Of a DNA stretch of 64,000 nucleotides, positions 22,700 through 37,000 are shown in pieces; the stretch's first letter is position 1, and each line of letters begins with the position of its first letter. The DNA lies in contig NC_072449.1 in assembly GCF_027596085.1 (NCBI RefSeq), positions 25,332,522-25,396,521 on the forward strand, written 5' to 3'. Under the pieces are notes generated by a model. The model searched no databases. It had not been told where the DNA came from and saw nothing but the letters and a program-made list of their open reading frames with translations. The translations under genes were made by a program, and so were the position numbers. The stretch comes from Anoplopoma fimbria. Its lineage: Eukaryota > Chordata > Actinopteri > Perciformes > Anoplopomatidae.

Positions 22700-25600
22700 T
22701 GAGGTCTTCACAGCCTGTGTTTTAGGGTGGGGTTTCCACCTCATGTTTGTACCTGTAGCACTCCTGTGTAGGGCACAGCTTTACCTACAGCAGCAGGCAG
22801 CAAGCAAGCTATTGTCTTGCTCTGCATTCACTGCCAGACGCAAACAATACAGCTTGTGTCTGTGTCGTTGTAATGACAAAGAAGTGGTGGCGGTTTTGTG
22901 ATGCTGAGAAAGCGAGATGATGAATTGCAAATGTAAGAGATGGTCAAAGTCAAGGAGAATTCCCAGAGCGCATCCTGGAGGGGGGTTGGAGGACTTCATG
23001 ATGTGTGAGTTCATTTAAAATCCCTGCTTTGTGTTTGAAAGCCTGTGTGACTCCTGCGGTGGGGAGAGGGGCATGAAATGGTCATCTGGTGTCATAGTTA
23101 TGGAAATGTATTGACCGTTCGAGGCTTAGCAGGACAGGAGGGCAGCCTCTGGCTTTCAGGCTAGTAAATCTTGATAACGTGTCCATTATGACAAGGGGAA
23201 AGCAAGCTTTAAAAAAAACATATTCAATGGCAGGCTTTTCCTCAATCTTTATTCAACTTTACAAAAATATATTGGAAAGTAATTGTAATCACAGATTGGT
23301 TTGCATGGGCTTGTCATAAGCTTCACTTAATTGAAAGGCACAGTGTGCAGTAGAACAAAGGTAATATTGTAGATTTACAAGCCAGCAGAGTTCATCAGAG
23401 ATCAGGTGGTCTTGCAGATACTTGGCTTATTATAAAAGTTAGACTACACACAGAGCAGAATTTGTTTCCCCCAGTTTCTCAGTTACATACCAAACAACTT
23501 GAACTTCTACACTTTGATAGTGTAAAATCAACTAGCACTACATAGAATTAATGTTCTTTATTGGGTTATTTATTTCATATACCATTGATTAAGGTCAATT
23601 ATCAGTGTTGTTCTTTTGCTTTGGGCACATGCAAAATTGTTTCTATTCAAATGCACATTCCCCAGTCCAAACATGGGGAACTGCATGAGCTTCTGCCACC
23701 AATTGTTTTGTTTGGTGAGAGTAAAACCAAGATTTTTTAGCATCAGTCACTTAAGGTTTTTGGTCTGACATTTTCATTTTGGAGGGAGGCCTTAAAGAGG
23801 GGATACTTTAAAAATGTAGCTTAATCATGCTGGTTTCTCCAAAGTTGTTGTTAATTGTAAAGGAATTACATGTTTTTAATAATTACCTCTACAATATGCT
23901 GACATTGAAATTAATTAAAGTTTCCTGCATCACAATAGCAGAGAGTGCTTCTTCTAGATAAAAGTATCTTTCTGCTCACACATCTTTACATAAAATGTAG
24001 TGTTTACTACCATCTTTCTAAATCTGGTAAATGTGGGACGGTCCTGGACTCCAGCTGAAATGTGACTTTCTAAGTGACATTTGACCGCAGGGCAATAAAA
24101 GAGGCCTGTACTTGAAAATGTGATCAGGGCTGCTTGCAGGAAGTGGACACATTTTATACCCAGCTTTGTGTTGTCATGTGTATTTCAGGATCCTCTGCGG
24201 CGCTGCTTCAGTGCACAATGCCACACTGTAAGGAGTTGGGAGCTCCAGGAGTGTTGTTGTTGAGATGGTGCTCAGGCATGGCTTCTCCACAGGCTCTGTC
24301 TATATATATGATTTAGAACAAATATATATAACTGCATGTTAATGTTTGTGATGTGATCAAAGAACAAAACAGTTCTAAGAGTTCATATGTTTTTTTTGGG
24401 AGTGTTATTTGCAAACTCTCATGAAGAGTTCATTTCATCATCTAGTTTACCAGGAGTCGCAGGCGTCCTCTACCTTCTTAAGTATCTTTTTCCAACATAA
24501 TATCAATGTATTATTGCTTTTTCTATTATCACTAATATTGTAATCAAAATTACCAAAATGGGCCTTGACTTTGACCATAATGGGATTTTTGAGTGGAGTT
24601 TGGATTGTGTGCCTGCACTTGTGATACTACATAAAAGGCTTGGTATTCCCACTCATTGACCTGAAAGCAAATGATTGCCTCTGTAGAAGAAGATCCTGAG
24701 TGAACCAGATTTAGAAAACACATTGCCAATGCAGGATTGCTGCTCCTCTATGTCCTTGGCATTTAGTTTATTCTGCTGCCAGCAAAGGGGCATTCAGGCA
24801 AAGACAAGGCAGCTGCCATACTGAGATTGGTAAGTGAATGGCTCACCCAGCAGTGGACTGGCTTGTGGTCTGAGGACATCAACATCCAAGTCGTGGCTGT
24901 TTTTGTGTTATTGCTTGCTTTCTGAATATGAGCAGAACTTTTGATTTTAATTTTTTATAATGCAAAGATTGCATGGCCAGCTGTGGTTAGTGGAAGCGTG
25001 CATACCAAGGTTGAACTGTACATTCCGTACTGACATGAAATGTTTCTCTTACAACTGATTTGACGTGGTCTCAGTGCTAATTAATCCCATGGTTTGCCCT
25101 TATAGTTGCATACAGATTACCTTTTTTCTATTCATCTACACCCTTGTGCTGAATGTTGACCCACCTTGTGATTGGGCTGAAGACAGAGTGAGGAAGCCAT
25201 CAAGACACTGGCAGTTGTAGGAAAGATAGATTATATAAAGATATATTATCACTCTGTTGTTTCCACCAATATCTGATTTCAGATGGCAGCTGTTTCTCAT
25301 ATACATCATGGTGTGCAAGTTCTCAGTAGATAATCCTCCCTGGCGCATGCACCAAATTACCATTGCAACAGAACCCCAGTGTTTTGGTAACCAGTGTGAT
25401 ACCGTTGATCACAAATCTACAAACATAAAACTGTCAAGCACATTTTTTCCTTGTGTGAGTGGGAAATTGTTGGGTGTGTTTGTAGTCAGACTGTGGAGGA
25501 GCAAATTGTAAAAGTCTGGAATGTGAAGCATGTTAAGGCATACTGGTGTTGATGCTCCATGTAGCCAGGGGAGACCTCTTTACTTACAGTGACAAGCAAT

Positions 25601-26480
25601 AAGAAGGCCAATCCTGCTGTCACTATCTCGCATTGGACAATTCTTCAACATCTGATATAAGTTTCATGTTATTGTGGAGCTAAATCCGTATGACTTTTAA
25701 CAGATTTACTTTGGCACTTTTGTTTGCATCCAAATTCAAAAGCTCCGCTACCTTAATTAAAGAACAAAGGTTAAACAAAAATTGATGCTCTGACGATGTG
25801 TCTTACGTAATGAACATGGGAGCAAATAGATAAAATCATAGGAGGTTGCAAGAAATGGCAGGTTAATTTACTTAAGAACTTTGCTTAAATTCAGTTATTC
25901 AACAGATATTCTTTGATCTGGCTAATCCAAATAATCAAAGGCAATAAGTGGGCCTTACATGTATCTATCTGACCCTAAAAAAGATTAAATGTGTCTCTAA
26001 TCCTTCAGATTTCCAACAGTGTTGTCAGTTGTCTTTCAATCTGAACAAGTAATACATTCTCCTCAGATGGAGTAGTCAGTCTGGTAAAACCAAAAACATG
26101 TAAAAACTAGTTGTTAGAATTTAATTTTTTTTAGTGGCATATATCAAATCATAGTTTTAACAGAAATCCCCCCCACTCCCATAAACAGATTAAAAACCAC
26201 AGAGGAACCACAACCTGTATTCATCCCCCTTTGTCTTAACAGTGGTCTGTGGCTCAAGATCACAATTAACAGCTGTTTAAGGACTTCAAAGGTTGTCAAT
26301 GAGGAGCTAAAGAGCTGAAAGCAGGATGTGGTCTTATAGCACCTCAGTTGTTATCCTCTGAGCAAGCAAATTGCTGGCATTGATCATAGAGATGAAAGTA
26401 GTCAATGACATCACAAAATCTCACTCTTAGGCCATGTTGGAGAGAGAAGAAAAAGACAAATGTCGTCCTTAGTATGGCAT
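22700..26480. other. No recognisable gene
   Basis: Noncoding by appearance. It lies in the presumed first intron or upstream region of tiam1. Nothing repetitive was identified. Confidence 0.4.
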
Positions 26481-26481
26481 C

Positions 26482-26556
<75 letters not shown>

Positions 26557-26610
26557 TATATTCCTTTATTGATCCCCATGGGGGAAATTCGAGTGTGAGT
26601 TATGAGTGAG
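26481..26610 (-). repeat. (TTA)n microsatellite joined to a LINE/SINE 3' tail (reverse orientation)
   Basis: About 23 TTA repeats (26485-26554) run directly into CCTTTATTGATCCCCATGGG and GGAAATTC, the reverse complement of the element tail seen at 6117. The microsatellite therefore grew from the element's own terminal repeat. Confidence 0.65.
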
Positions 26611-29600
26611 ATAATATATAATTGTTCTCTTTTAAAATCTTATTTTTGTGTTAATTTCACACATCTCTTATGTGTAATAACCAGGATCCACAGTTAAAAT
26701 GATCATATTTTGCTTAGCAATGTGTGCAAAAATATGAGAAAGTATCTATACTTTAAAAAACACACCTTAGTAAATTGATATTTTATGAGTGACCATATGA
26801 GCTTATAAAGCATTCTTGAACCTATAGAGTGGACAAAAGACTTGATGATCCAACACAACCTGCAGCATCTGCTGTACACAAACCCCATACAGCTTAAAAA
26901 ACATCTGAAGCTGTGACCTCTGCACACAGTGGTGCCCTAGAGAAAACACTGGCAGGGACAAAGGTGCCACCAGGCAAAACAATACCAGCTGCTGCTCAAC
27001 GACAAGCCCCAAAATCAGTGCCTGCAGATTTATTGCAAAGAATGTAACGCACAGTTAGGGCTTATCTTTTGCAACCCTTAAGATACACATTCACTGCAAG
27101 ACAACCGTTGTAGACCCATAGTAAACTCAGACGAGGATGCAAAAAGGTGTTTTTGACCAATATAATTGTAGCCAAAAAATGAAATATAGATTAGGTCACT
27201 GCGTTTAAGCTTGTATGTTATGCTGCAAAGAAGAAACTGGTTGGAGCAATAGCAACAGGGCAAATGTCTCTCTACATTTAACTCCTGACTCCTTGTCACA
27301 TTGGGACACTAAAGTCGGCTTGGCTGCTCAGATTAGCTCAAATAATACCCTAGTCAGTTTTGAACAATGTAAATGAGGGTTCTAACTCACTCGACCCTTA
27401 CACCATATTATCTGTCACAAAAATAGCTGTCCTGTTTAGCCTAATGGGCAACATTCACAGAGAAAAAGCATCCGTTTGCATAACAATCTACCTCTGTACT
27501 CCAAATTCAAAGGCAAATTGCCAATCTTCCTACAGCATCCAACTGTATCAATGGTTGCTGCCATCTTGCCAGATCTTGCACCCACTTTACTGACGCATCT
27601 GCTTGATGTGGGCTGGCATCTTTCTAAAGGCTGCTCTTCGTACGATAACAAAGTCATATAACACACAACCACCTGAGCCTCTCTTGACGGGGTCACACAG
27701 GTCATACACAGCACCACTATTTGCCGGCGTCCTCTGAGCATGAAATAATTTCTGCAGCAAATTAGAATGACTGGGTGGTTTAGGGTATTGTTGTCTGTGT
27801 CTGTTGCTGCTGAAATATGTTGTTTTAGAATGTTTTATTGTGCAAAATCCCTTTTATCTGCTATATGTTCAATAGCAATGGCAATATAATTATTTGGACC
27901 AATATTACTTTATCCGTTTGTTTTTTGCACGCTGTTTATTATTATTTTATTTATCTTGGCTGGGTGAGCCAAATGCTGGCTAGACCATTGCTTTGTGATA
28001 CGCTCATTGCTACATCTTGGTATAAAACTAAAAACTGCTTTCATTTTCACTTAAAAGCCTCCTTTTCCAACTGTTTGCAATTCAGGGTTTCTCAGGCTAC
28101 ACATTAAAGTAAGAGTAATACTCTTCAGATACATGACAGTGGTATATAGTTTTCAGTTGAACTATGAAATGAAGACTGGAGGAAGTATTTATTTTGTTCA
28201 TCAAAATCCAGAGTAAATGCTACACTGGATATTTCTCACCAGCGTGAAACATTTCAAAGAGGATGCAAGCTTTGTTGACGCAAAATTTCCCTCTGGCCAA
28301 ACAGAATCTGAAATACAGTGGAGCACACTCGGGAGCAGAAATTCAGTCATGATAACAATAGATTGCTGTTTGGTACTGCCATTTGCACAGGCCCATATGG
28401 CTATATCAGCAGGGAACGGTGAGATGTCTTGAGAGCAGTCTTTGAGTGGTAACTTCCCCTCTTCCTCTATACAACTACCTGTGTTATTACCTTTAGAGAC
28501 GAGAGTGTTCAGATTACAGGGTTTTGTGTTGGAGCTTGTAACTAGTTGGCCCGTTGCATTCTTGCTTTTCACCAGTGTAGTTAGGTTAAATGACAGGAAT
28601 GTGTTTGCGGGAGCAGGAGCAACATAAAGTCAGATTGTGTCCAGATTAAGATCAATTAGTTTTTTTTATATCGTCTGTCGCATAATGTGTCTGACTCCAA
28701 TGGGTTATGTATCTAAGTAACTCTTCACATTTATCCTGTGTATTATACTGTAGTATTATTTTTTTCTACATGGAGCTTATGAGTATAGGAATGTGTGACC
28801 AGGTGTTTCACTCCGTCAGAAGATACTACCTTCTTTTAAAAGTCCATAAGTCAGTTTTTAGCCATAGGGCAAGAATTTTCATCATTTCCTCTAATAATAC
28901 AAGTAACTTGACATTTTTGTCCTTGGGGATCAAGAGGAGAAGAAGAGCAGGACTGTTTTTTTTTTTTCTTGTTCCTGTTCCAACAGGCCCAAGTATTTGT
29001 CAAATATAGCCTTGGCTTTTAAGTGGTCTTTAATAACAAAAGGACCTAAATCTATCTGTCACATATTTCAGGGATGACAAAATCCCACGGCACATTGAAT
29101 GGAAATAGTAACATGACTCCCCCAAAACAGTCTCAGATCTCATCCACATTGTTGGTAATTGGAGTGGTTTGGGCATAAATCAGAATACCTTTATGTTCCA
29201 ACACTGTCATGTAGATATTACAGATAAATTCTAGATAGCAATTTAGGAAGTCTTTCGTACTGTAAATTTAGTTTTTGGCCACTGGTAAGAGAACCAAACC
29301 TGAAATGTTTTTATTTTTAAATAACATTTTCCCTCTCCAATGAACTTAAAACATTTTGAGAATAGAAAAAATATTAACCCTAGTTTCAAAGGTAACTAAT
29401 AATTATATAAGTATTAAGGAAAAACATGTGAAATATATATATCTTAGCAGTACCTTTGCAGTACCATTTGTGTGTTAGTACCTTAACAAAAAAATGATAT
29501 AGCACTTTCAATTTCTTGTTACTATCCCAATTGTCTCAACATGAAAAATGTCATTTATGGATTTTATGAAGTGGATGTTTGTACATCATTTAGAAGCAGC

Positions 29601-32600
29601 TTGATACTTTTCATGGACTGACTGTTTACAACCTCCAGAAGTGGTGTTAGCTGTGGTGAATTTCTGTGCTTCTCCCTGTAGCCGTTGTGTTGCTAATCTT
29701 GTATCACAATAAACCTATTCATCTTTGTGATCTGTGGGTGGCTGGAATCTCCTGTGGTTATGTATTTCATTAAGGGCCTGTAACAGATGAATCCTCTGAG
29801 ACTTCTGCTGTCCTCTGCTCTTATGCAGCCTGCTTAAAATGACCCACTTGCTTGGGTCCTCACTCGAATTCCTAGGAGCATTTTCAAATCGAATTGTTCA
29901 TTTCAATTTATTGATCTAGTTGTGAATGAAGGACAATGGTGGCGACGAAGACAGGGACACTAACTAACTAGTGTTTGTTAGCAGGATTTTCTAGAAGAAC
30001 CCACTGGCTGCTCCTGGGGATTTGGTGCTCTAAAACATATTTTCCAACCCTGGCATTTCTTCCTCATGTATTATTAAAGAGTTGATGATGGATTCTGTGC
30101 ACCAGCAGAATTGCAGCTTAAGAGAGCACAGTATTTTGTAATTGAGGCCACTTTTACCTTTTTATTTAGATATTCTGTTCAAAAATGCAGTAAAATGTTA
30201 AATCCCTGTATGTCAATATTTGAAACATGCATGCGTTTTTATTCGTAAATTTATATTCCTAAGAGCTTCTCGAGGTTAACCTCTTAACTATCTGTGTTCT
30301 TGCATCTTAAAACCTTTGGTGGAAATGACTATGCTCAGAGGAATCTGTTATCTCCTTGAAAAAGGCAAAAGTAGCTTCTATCCATCATAGATACTGCAAA
30401 ATGATTGAACTGTAAAGAGAGCTATTGTCTCTTTTTGTAATTTCAAACTGAAAAGGATGTCGTGGCTTTGAACAAGGAGGTGTTTGTGCCGTTAAGATAT
30501 AAATCTGTTGTCCCTATGAACGTGCTGATTTGATAGTAGCTGAGTGGACTTGCCTATATTGGACCTTTTTTTTAATTTGACTTTGCTTTCATGTGAGTTT
30601 GATATTTTATTTTATACACACTTACTTCCCTTTCTTCTTATCAATTTTGAGTTTTCGCTGACTTTGCTGCTGCTATTGTAGAGGACAGTCAATAATCACA
30701 GAATTAGGTTGTGTTGCACTCAAACAGTGTTGCAGAATTAATCAGCTAATTTCTTTCATTTGTGATCATTTTGGCGTATTTGATGAACAGCTGGTTCACA
30801 TATTTCAGGTCTGGACAAATTAGGTTGTGCTGTAAAATCCAAGGTCAGAGCACAGTGGGTTGTCTTAAGTGTACCAGCTGAGGAAACCACATCTTCAACT
30901 ATTCAAGCCCCTCATCTCTGCTTGAAACAGTCTAATTTCTGGCCAATTTCACATCAAATTAACAAACCACTGAGAGAACATTAGCAAATAGAGCATACCA
31001 ACATATTAAAGCTCCCCTGTAAGCAGCAGACACTTCAATTATAAATACTGACCCTTAGACCTTGTCAAAAATATTCTCGAAGGGCGTTTTTAAAGTTGTA
31101 TTTACAGTTTTATGCAGCCCTGTAGGCCTCACAGACTGACGATCTGAACTAAAACACACAGGACGTTTTGTTTCTCTCCAGGGATTACAGCTGCAAAGCC
31201 ATTAAACTTTCACCTTACACATGAAACAATAAAGGGCACTGTGTGGGAAAGAGTACAAACCATCCTGAAAGTAGCCCTTGGTATAATGTTTGTGCTAACA
31301 TTTCGCAAGCATGTTTGTGTCCCTCAGCAAATCTTGTGTCTTACAATTAGTGCAGTGGCATTTTATAGCTCTTTTTCCCCCCTCCTTTGTTTTCTGTTAT
31401 TTTCCTCTAGCAAATAGGATTGAATGAAACCAGCGATAAGCTGCAGGGCTATATGAATGGACTTCCATCACCATCAAACATTGTGCATTGCAGTACTTGT
31501 GAGGGTTTATGAGTGAGCAGAATGAAGAAGGGAAAAGGAGCAACATAAGGTAGAAATCGGGGTCAGCTCCAGTTTACGTAACTCCCCTCTTCACAGTAAG
31601 CCCGAGTGCATGCAGCAGCAGAGGGTTGGGCTCCCACTCATCTGCGGCGGCTTCACACGCAAAAACATTGCACCCCCAAAGGGTCTGTCCTAAAAGGAGG
31701 GGAGCACACATTAGGAGGAACACAAGCCACAATGTGGTTATTTAATCATCTGTCCCATCTGTTGATGGTCCCAGGCATAGAACAGGACCAGAGCAGGCTG
31801 TCCTGCCTAAAGGCAGGTAGATGGGTCCAAATGTGCATTATTGTATAAACGTATGACCCTGTTCCTCCTACTCACAGCCCAACAACAACGCTACATGGAC
31901 AGCTCACTTCAGCTGTGAATAACTCATGTGCACTCTGACTGTCACAGTGGTGCTACTATCATTACGATCCCTCCACTTCACACGACCCCAGTGCAATGTG
32001 AAAGGGAATGAGTGGATCACTTCCTTTGTCAGAAATGAAGTGGTGTTTTTCTAGCTGTCATGACCAAAACTGCCTCTGTTTTTTCTGCAAAGTAAGTGAC
32101 GACGAAGAAAATAAAAATAAGCTAGGATTGAGTTACATTTGCTCCTCTGTTATTACTTTTCCCAAAAAAAATCCTACCAACAACAGAGGTTTTTTAGGGG
32201 AAAGTCTGTGCTGACCACATGTTACTTTGCAATTTTCAAACAGGGACTTTGCAAAGGAGTAATGCGAAACAAACGTACAAACAGTTCATAAATGCGCGGT
32301 AATACAATTACAGGCTAACTTGGTCAGTGAAACAAAGTCATTTAAGATGAAGGCATATGATGTGTTTTATAATACACTATTGTATGTCCTCAGCAATGAT
32401 GCAATGATCTTTTTCCCTCAGTGTCAGAGAGGTAGTTTCTTAAACCACCCTCATAGTTCCAGATGATACAATGATCAAACTTCTTTTGATTTAACTGATC
32501 ATCTCTGTCTTGCTTAAATATTTTTCTTATGCAGATTATTAATCCCTGTAGGGCTATTGGTTAAATAACAAACAACATAAATAACAATTGTGTACAACTT

Positions 32601-32640
32601 TTTTGACTATTGCATAATAGCCAAAGAAAGACTCGTAAAA
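26611..32640. other. No recognisable gene
   Basis: Six kilobases of noncoding sequence before the tiam1 5' exons. Short open frames overlap on opposite strands (for example 27436-27741 against 27476-27661) and show no known domains. Confidence 0.4.
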
Positions 32641-32840
32641 AATAAAGATGTTTATTAATAATAATAATTAAGCCTTTATTAGTCCCACAATGGGGAAATT
32701 CAGTTCTCTGCATTTGACCCATCCCGGAGGAGCAGTGGGCTGCAATGAAGCGCCTGGGGAGCAATTTTGGGGTTTAGTTGTCTTGCTCAAGGACACCTCG
32801 GCATGTTGCCTGTGGAGGGGTTCGAACCCCTTATCTTTCC
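32641..32840 (-). mobile_element. LINE-derived dispersed repeat fragment, reverse orientation
   Basis: Starting from an (ATA)n run it reads CCTTTATTAGTCCCACAATG and GGGAAATTC, then a GC-richer part ('tgcatttgacccatcc...ggagcagtgggctgc', 'cttgctcaaggacacctcgg', 'ggggttcgaacccc'). This combination recurs throughout fish genomes as the 3' region of a non-LTR family (Rex1/Babar-like is my best guess). It lies about 130 bp from the candidate 5' untranslated exon of tiam1. Confidence 0.55.
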
Positions 32841-32972
32841 ATATTTAGCTGTAGATTTCATTCATGCAGATTTCATTAAAAAATTAAAAAAAATGTTTTA
32901 ACATAATGGCATACATAAATGGAAGCACTCTACAAATTTGATACAATTTTTCATCTGAATATCTGTTTTCAG

Positions 32973-33064
32973 AGCTTTGTGGATCATACTAGCAGCTGAA
33001 GGACCAAACTGTCTGAAGGTCCAGTGACAAACAAAATGCCAGAAAATTCAACACAATCCTCCAG
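32973..33064 (+). other. Probable 5' untranslated exon of tiam1
   Basis: A 92-base segment bounded by acceptor ctgttttcag and donor ccag|gtaggc, separated from the first coding exon by an 84-base intron (33065-33149; acceptor cttttcag). It carries an upstream ATG (33036) whose 11-codon frame runs across the splice junction and stops at 33154-33156, three bases before the main ATG. Confidence 0.55.
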
Positions 33065-33159
33065 GTAGGCTAACATTCAGAATTCTGTCATCTTAATTAG
33101 ATTTTGTGTTCTTCTTGAGTTGATTTACACTTTGTCTACTTCTTTTCAGCCTCTGAATC

Positions 33160-34071
33160 ATGGGAAATGTTGAGAGCCAGAATGGGGACCATGCCCTCTA
33201 CCGTAACGAACATGGCTATTTGTCACGTAAGCACATGTCTCGGTCTCTTCGCATCTCCAACAAACAGTCCAGACGCTCTCGACATGCTTCATCAGGGAAA
33301 ATAGAGCACAGGAATTCTGAGACGAGCACACGCTCAAGTAGCACCCCCAGTATCCCACAATCCCTGGCTGACAATGGCCTGGAGCCCTTCAATGAGACGA
33401 ATATCCTCCCAGACTTTGGAAGCCCCATTTGGGTAGACCGTGTGGCCATGAACCTGCGGCCTGTGTCCTTTCACAATGACCTGGCCAATCCCTCAGTGCA
33501 CATGACTACAATGCACATAACCCTACCTGGCCCCACAGCAGAGGAGGTGCAGGATGAAGATGTGTACACAGGCGAGGTAACATACCTTCAGAAAACTCGG
33601 GACGGCTCCAAGGAGACTGTCAGCTTCAAGAAGAAGAGGTCTAAGTCTGCAGACATGTGGCGAGATGACAGCCTGGAGTTCTCCCTGTCTGACCTCAGCC
33701 AAGAGCACTTGACCAGCACAGAGGAGATCATAGACACGACCAACGAGAGGGACTTCACTGACTGCAAAGTTCACCTACAGTCCAGCACCACAGACTCCGC
33801 TGACAGGGCAAACTCCCTGGACGAGCTATATAGCCAGAAGTGCCCTTCCCGCAGGCAACCCCACGGTCGCTATGCCAAGTGGCATGATGCAAACAGGTCT
33901 ATTAGGGAGGGTGAGGACGATAAGATGCTCTCCCCATCAGAGGAGGATGGGAACACCTATGGTGCATACACCCTCCCCTGCCGGCGTTCCCACTGCCTGT
34001 CTGAAGGCCTGAGTAGCCACCAAGCTGCCATGTGTGCCAGTATGCAGGGCAGGAGGGCGCAGACTATACAG
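33160..34071 (+). CDS. tiam1 coding exon 1: myristoylation start and regulatory N-terminus
   Basis: 304 codons opening [10 protein letters not shown]; Gly2 with Ser6 fits the N-myristoylation signal known for TIAM1. Conserved blocks include [43 protein letters not shown] and [17 protein letters not shown], the last two basic/serine-rich. The region is known in mammals as a target of phosphorylation and degradation signals. It ends [11 protein letters not shown] at donor acag|gtaaga, phase 0. Confidence 0.95.
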
Positions 34072-37000
34072 GTAAGATGTAGAGCAATTTCCCCATTGTG
34101 CTCCTCTTTTAAATTACCAATATGGCTCAAACTATAACTAACTAAGGACAAAAAATTCATAGGAAAACGAACAAATAATTTCCTCTATTCATGAAACTGT
34201 TAACAGTGTATTTATGTCCTTTTGACACTATCTTAGGTTAAACAGTTAAAGCTGTGTCATGGCTCCTTTATGCTCCTTGGACAGAGAATGAAAAGCTGTG
34301 CAGAATGTTAATGTGGTCTGGTGGCATCCCCAATAACACAGCTCCCCCATTCATTTTTTCCTCCCATTGTGTCTGAGCGTTTCCTCTGCTGCATTCACAT
34401 CACAGATAATAAGCTGCTGAAACAGATTAAGTGTAAAAAGAACGCTTATGTTAAGGGGAGCAATGTGTCGTCCCCTGATGAAACTGTTGTTTTTCTTGGG
34501 AGGGGAGACTGCATTGATGAGAGGGAGGGAGCAGAGTTTAAAGTCACTCCCTGTTTGAAATGCCTCAGTCTTTTGTCATGATAATGAGGGGAGGCCTGCA
34601 GAAGAGTGTAACAGTAAAACGTGTATGGTGGCCCTGTCACTGCAGGGCACCGTCAGCCCTAGAGAAAGGAGCTCTGGAGCGCATGATTGGGTCATGTGAC
34701 CAGATGGAGATACCAAGCTCAGTGTAACCCCCTTCATCTCCCAGGAGCCTTTGGCCATGTGGGTTGGAGAGGGCAGACCCTGCGGTGCCACAGGGAGGGC
34801 AGGCTGTACTCCCACAACAGCACACTCTTTGCTGCAAGTAATTCATTTTGAGCAGAACCTCAGGATTAAGCAACCCATGGACGCTTGTTAGGCCTCTTTA
34901 CTCACAGTTTTTGCAACATGTTTAGAAGAATGGCTCCATGCTGTATGTACATAGATAGACAGTTGTCAGTGAGGGTAGCAGTTGTTGACAGGCTTCATTC
35001 TCAGTGATGAAGACAACCTGTCTGCCATGCCGTCTCACCTGTCTTGTGCTTCTGCCACGATGCAGGATGTCACCGCCGGAGAGGGTAGTGAGTACGAGGA
35101 CAGCGGCATCGATGGGGTGACGGTGGAGGCAGAGCAACAGTCCAGACGCTACAAGACCATGTCAGCCTCCTTCTCCGTGTGCTCGGCGGCTGGCAGGAGC
35201 ATGTTTGCTGGCAGCGACAGTGGCAGCAGCAGTGGCGGTGGGGCCAGTGAGTGTGTACAGGGCGTGTACGAGAACTTTCGCCAAGAACTGGAGATGAGCT
35301 CCTGCCAGACGGAGAGCTTGGAGGAGGCAGGGTCCGCCCTGAGTGACGAGCAGAGCACTATGAGCTCCGCCTACCAGTCTGACCCGTTGCTCAGCGTCAC
35401 CCAAGGGATGGTGCGCAAAGCTGGCAGGCTTGCCGTCAAGAACTTCCTCGTACATAAGAAGAACAAGAAAGTGGAGTCAGCCACAAGGCGCAAGTGGAAG
35501 AGTTACTGGGTTTCCCTGAAAGGTTTGTTCTGCCCTCAATGTGTCAATAGCATTTACATGTTATTCCATAATTCAATATTATTACAGCTCAGTCAACATA
35601 GGACACTTTTTATGTAGTTTTTTTGCTGACATACAGTAGCATATGCAGAAAGTACTTAAAATCTTATCTAACCACAATTTAGTAGCTAAGTGAACCAAAC
35701 TCTAATTCAAGCATGATAGAAACCATTATTTTCTAATTGAATGGCACTTGACTGGTCTTGAAATCAGTGCTCTAATGATCAAGAGGCCTCCCTCGATGAC
35801 TTATCAGCCATGCTGCACTTCTTAATGTTGGCCACTGGAGAGCAGAAGTAAATTGCTTGAGCAAATCAGGCTTTTTAAAAAAAAAAGTATCATTCAGAGA
35901 TTGAGCCAGCAAGAGTCTATGCTGCCAATGAATATATCATGCATGTAATGTAATATATCGTTTCGGTTTTCCAGGTTGCACTCTGTTCTTCTATGAGACT
36001 GATGGCCGTTCAGGGATCGACAACAACAGTATTCCCAAGCATGCCATCTGGGTAGAGAGCAGTATTGTCCAGGCTGTACCAGAACATCCCAAAAAGGACT
36101 TTGTGTTCTGTCTCAGCAACTCCCTGGGAGATGCTTTTCTGTTTCAGGTAAGAGAAGGCTTAAATGTCATCTGATCTGTGAATAAGTACAAATTCTCCCA
36201 GGGGCCAGCATAACTTGAACCTATATGTAGTGTTTTCTTTCCTTTCACGCTCTCTCAAGTCTGATTTGCTATAATAATTAGCAATTAATTGACACAGGAA
36301 AAACAAATGGAGTGCTTTTAACTGAAAATGTCAGGAAGCCGGGTGTTGTTGTTTAACCTCTGACCTTTCCCTTTCTGTCCCCACGCAGACCTGCAGCCAG
36401 ACGGAGCTGGAGAATTGGATCACAGCCATCCACTCGGCATGTGCCACCGCCGTCGCCCGACAGCACCACAGAGAGGACACGGTGCGCCTGCTTCGCGCAG
36501 AGATCAAGAAGCTGGAGCAGAAGATAGACATGGATGAGAAGATGAAGAAGATGGGAGACATGCAGCTGTCGGCTGTCACGGACACAAAGAAGAGGAAGAC
36601 GATCCTGGATCAAGTAGGTTTTATCCTCCTTTCCGTCATACTGTCACCGCATGTCAGGCAGTTATGTGGGATTTTAAGAAGTATTATCCTGAATGAATGA
36701 GTTAAGAAATTTGATTGGCCCTGTGAGGAAATCAGGGAATATCAAGAAAAAACTTCACAGGAGTATACTGAAACTTGGCTTTAAATTTGTATACAGTCAT
36801 TGTTCATTTTAAATGTTGTTGCAATCTTGTTAATGCAGGTTACATTCATGTTTTCCTTCTTACTTCTGTTGCCCACTCAAACTTTTATAGAAATTAGTTA
36901 TTCTGAGGAAATGATGTCCAAACATAAAATTTGGCGAATCAACTACAAAGGTAATAATTACCCTTTGTCAAAAACTTTACCTGTGTTGGTATAAATTCTG

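Noticed and set aside
34982..35065. Extending tiam1 exon 2 upstream to 34982 or 35005
   Set aside because: The frame is open, but the acceptor at 35065 gives the conserved junction. The ctcag at 35004 would put stop codons in frame.
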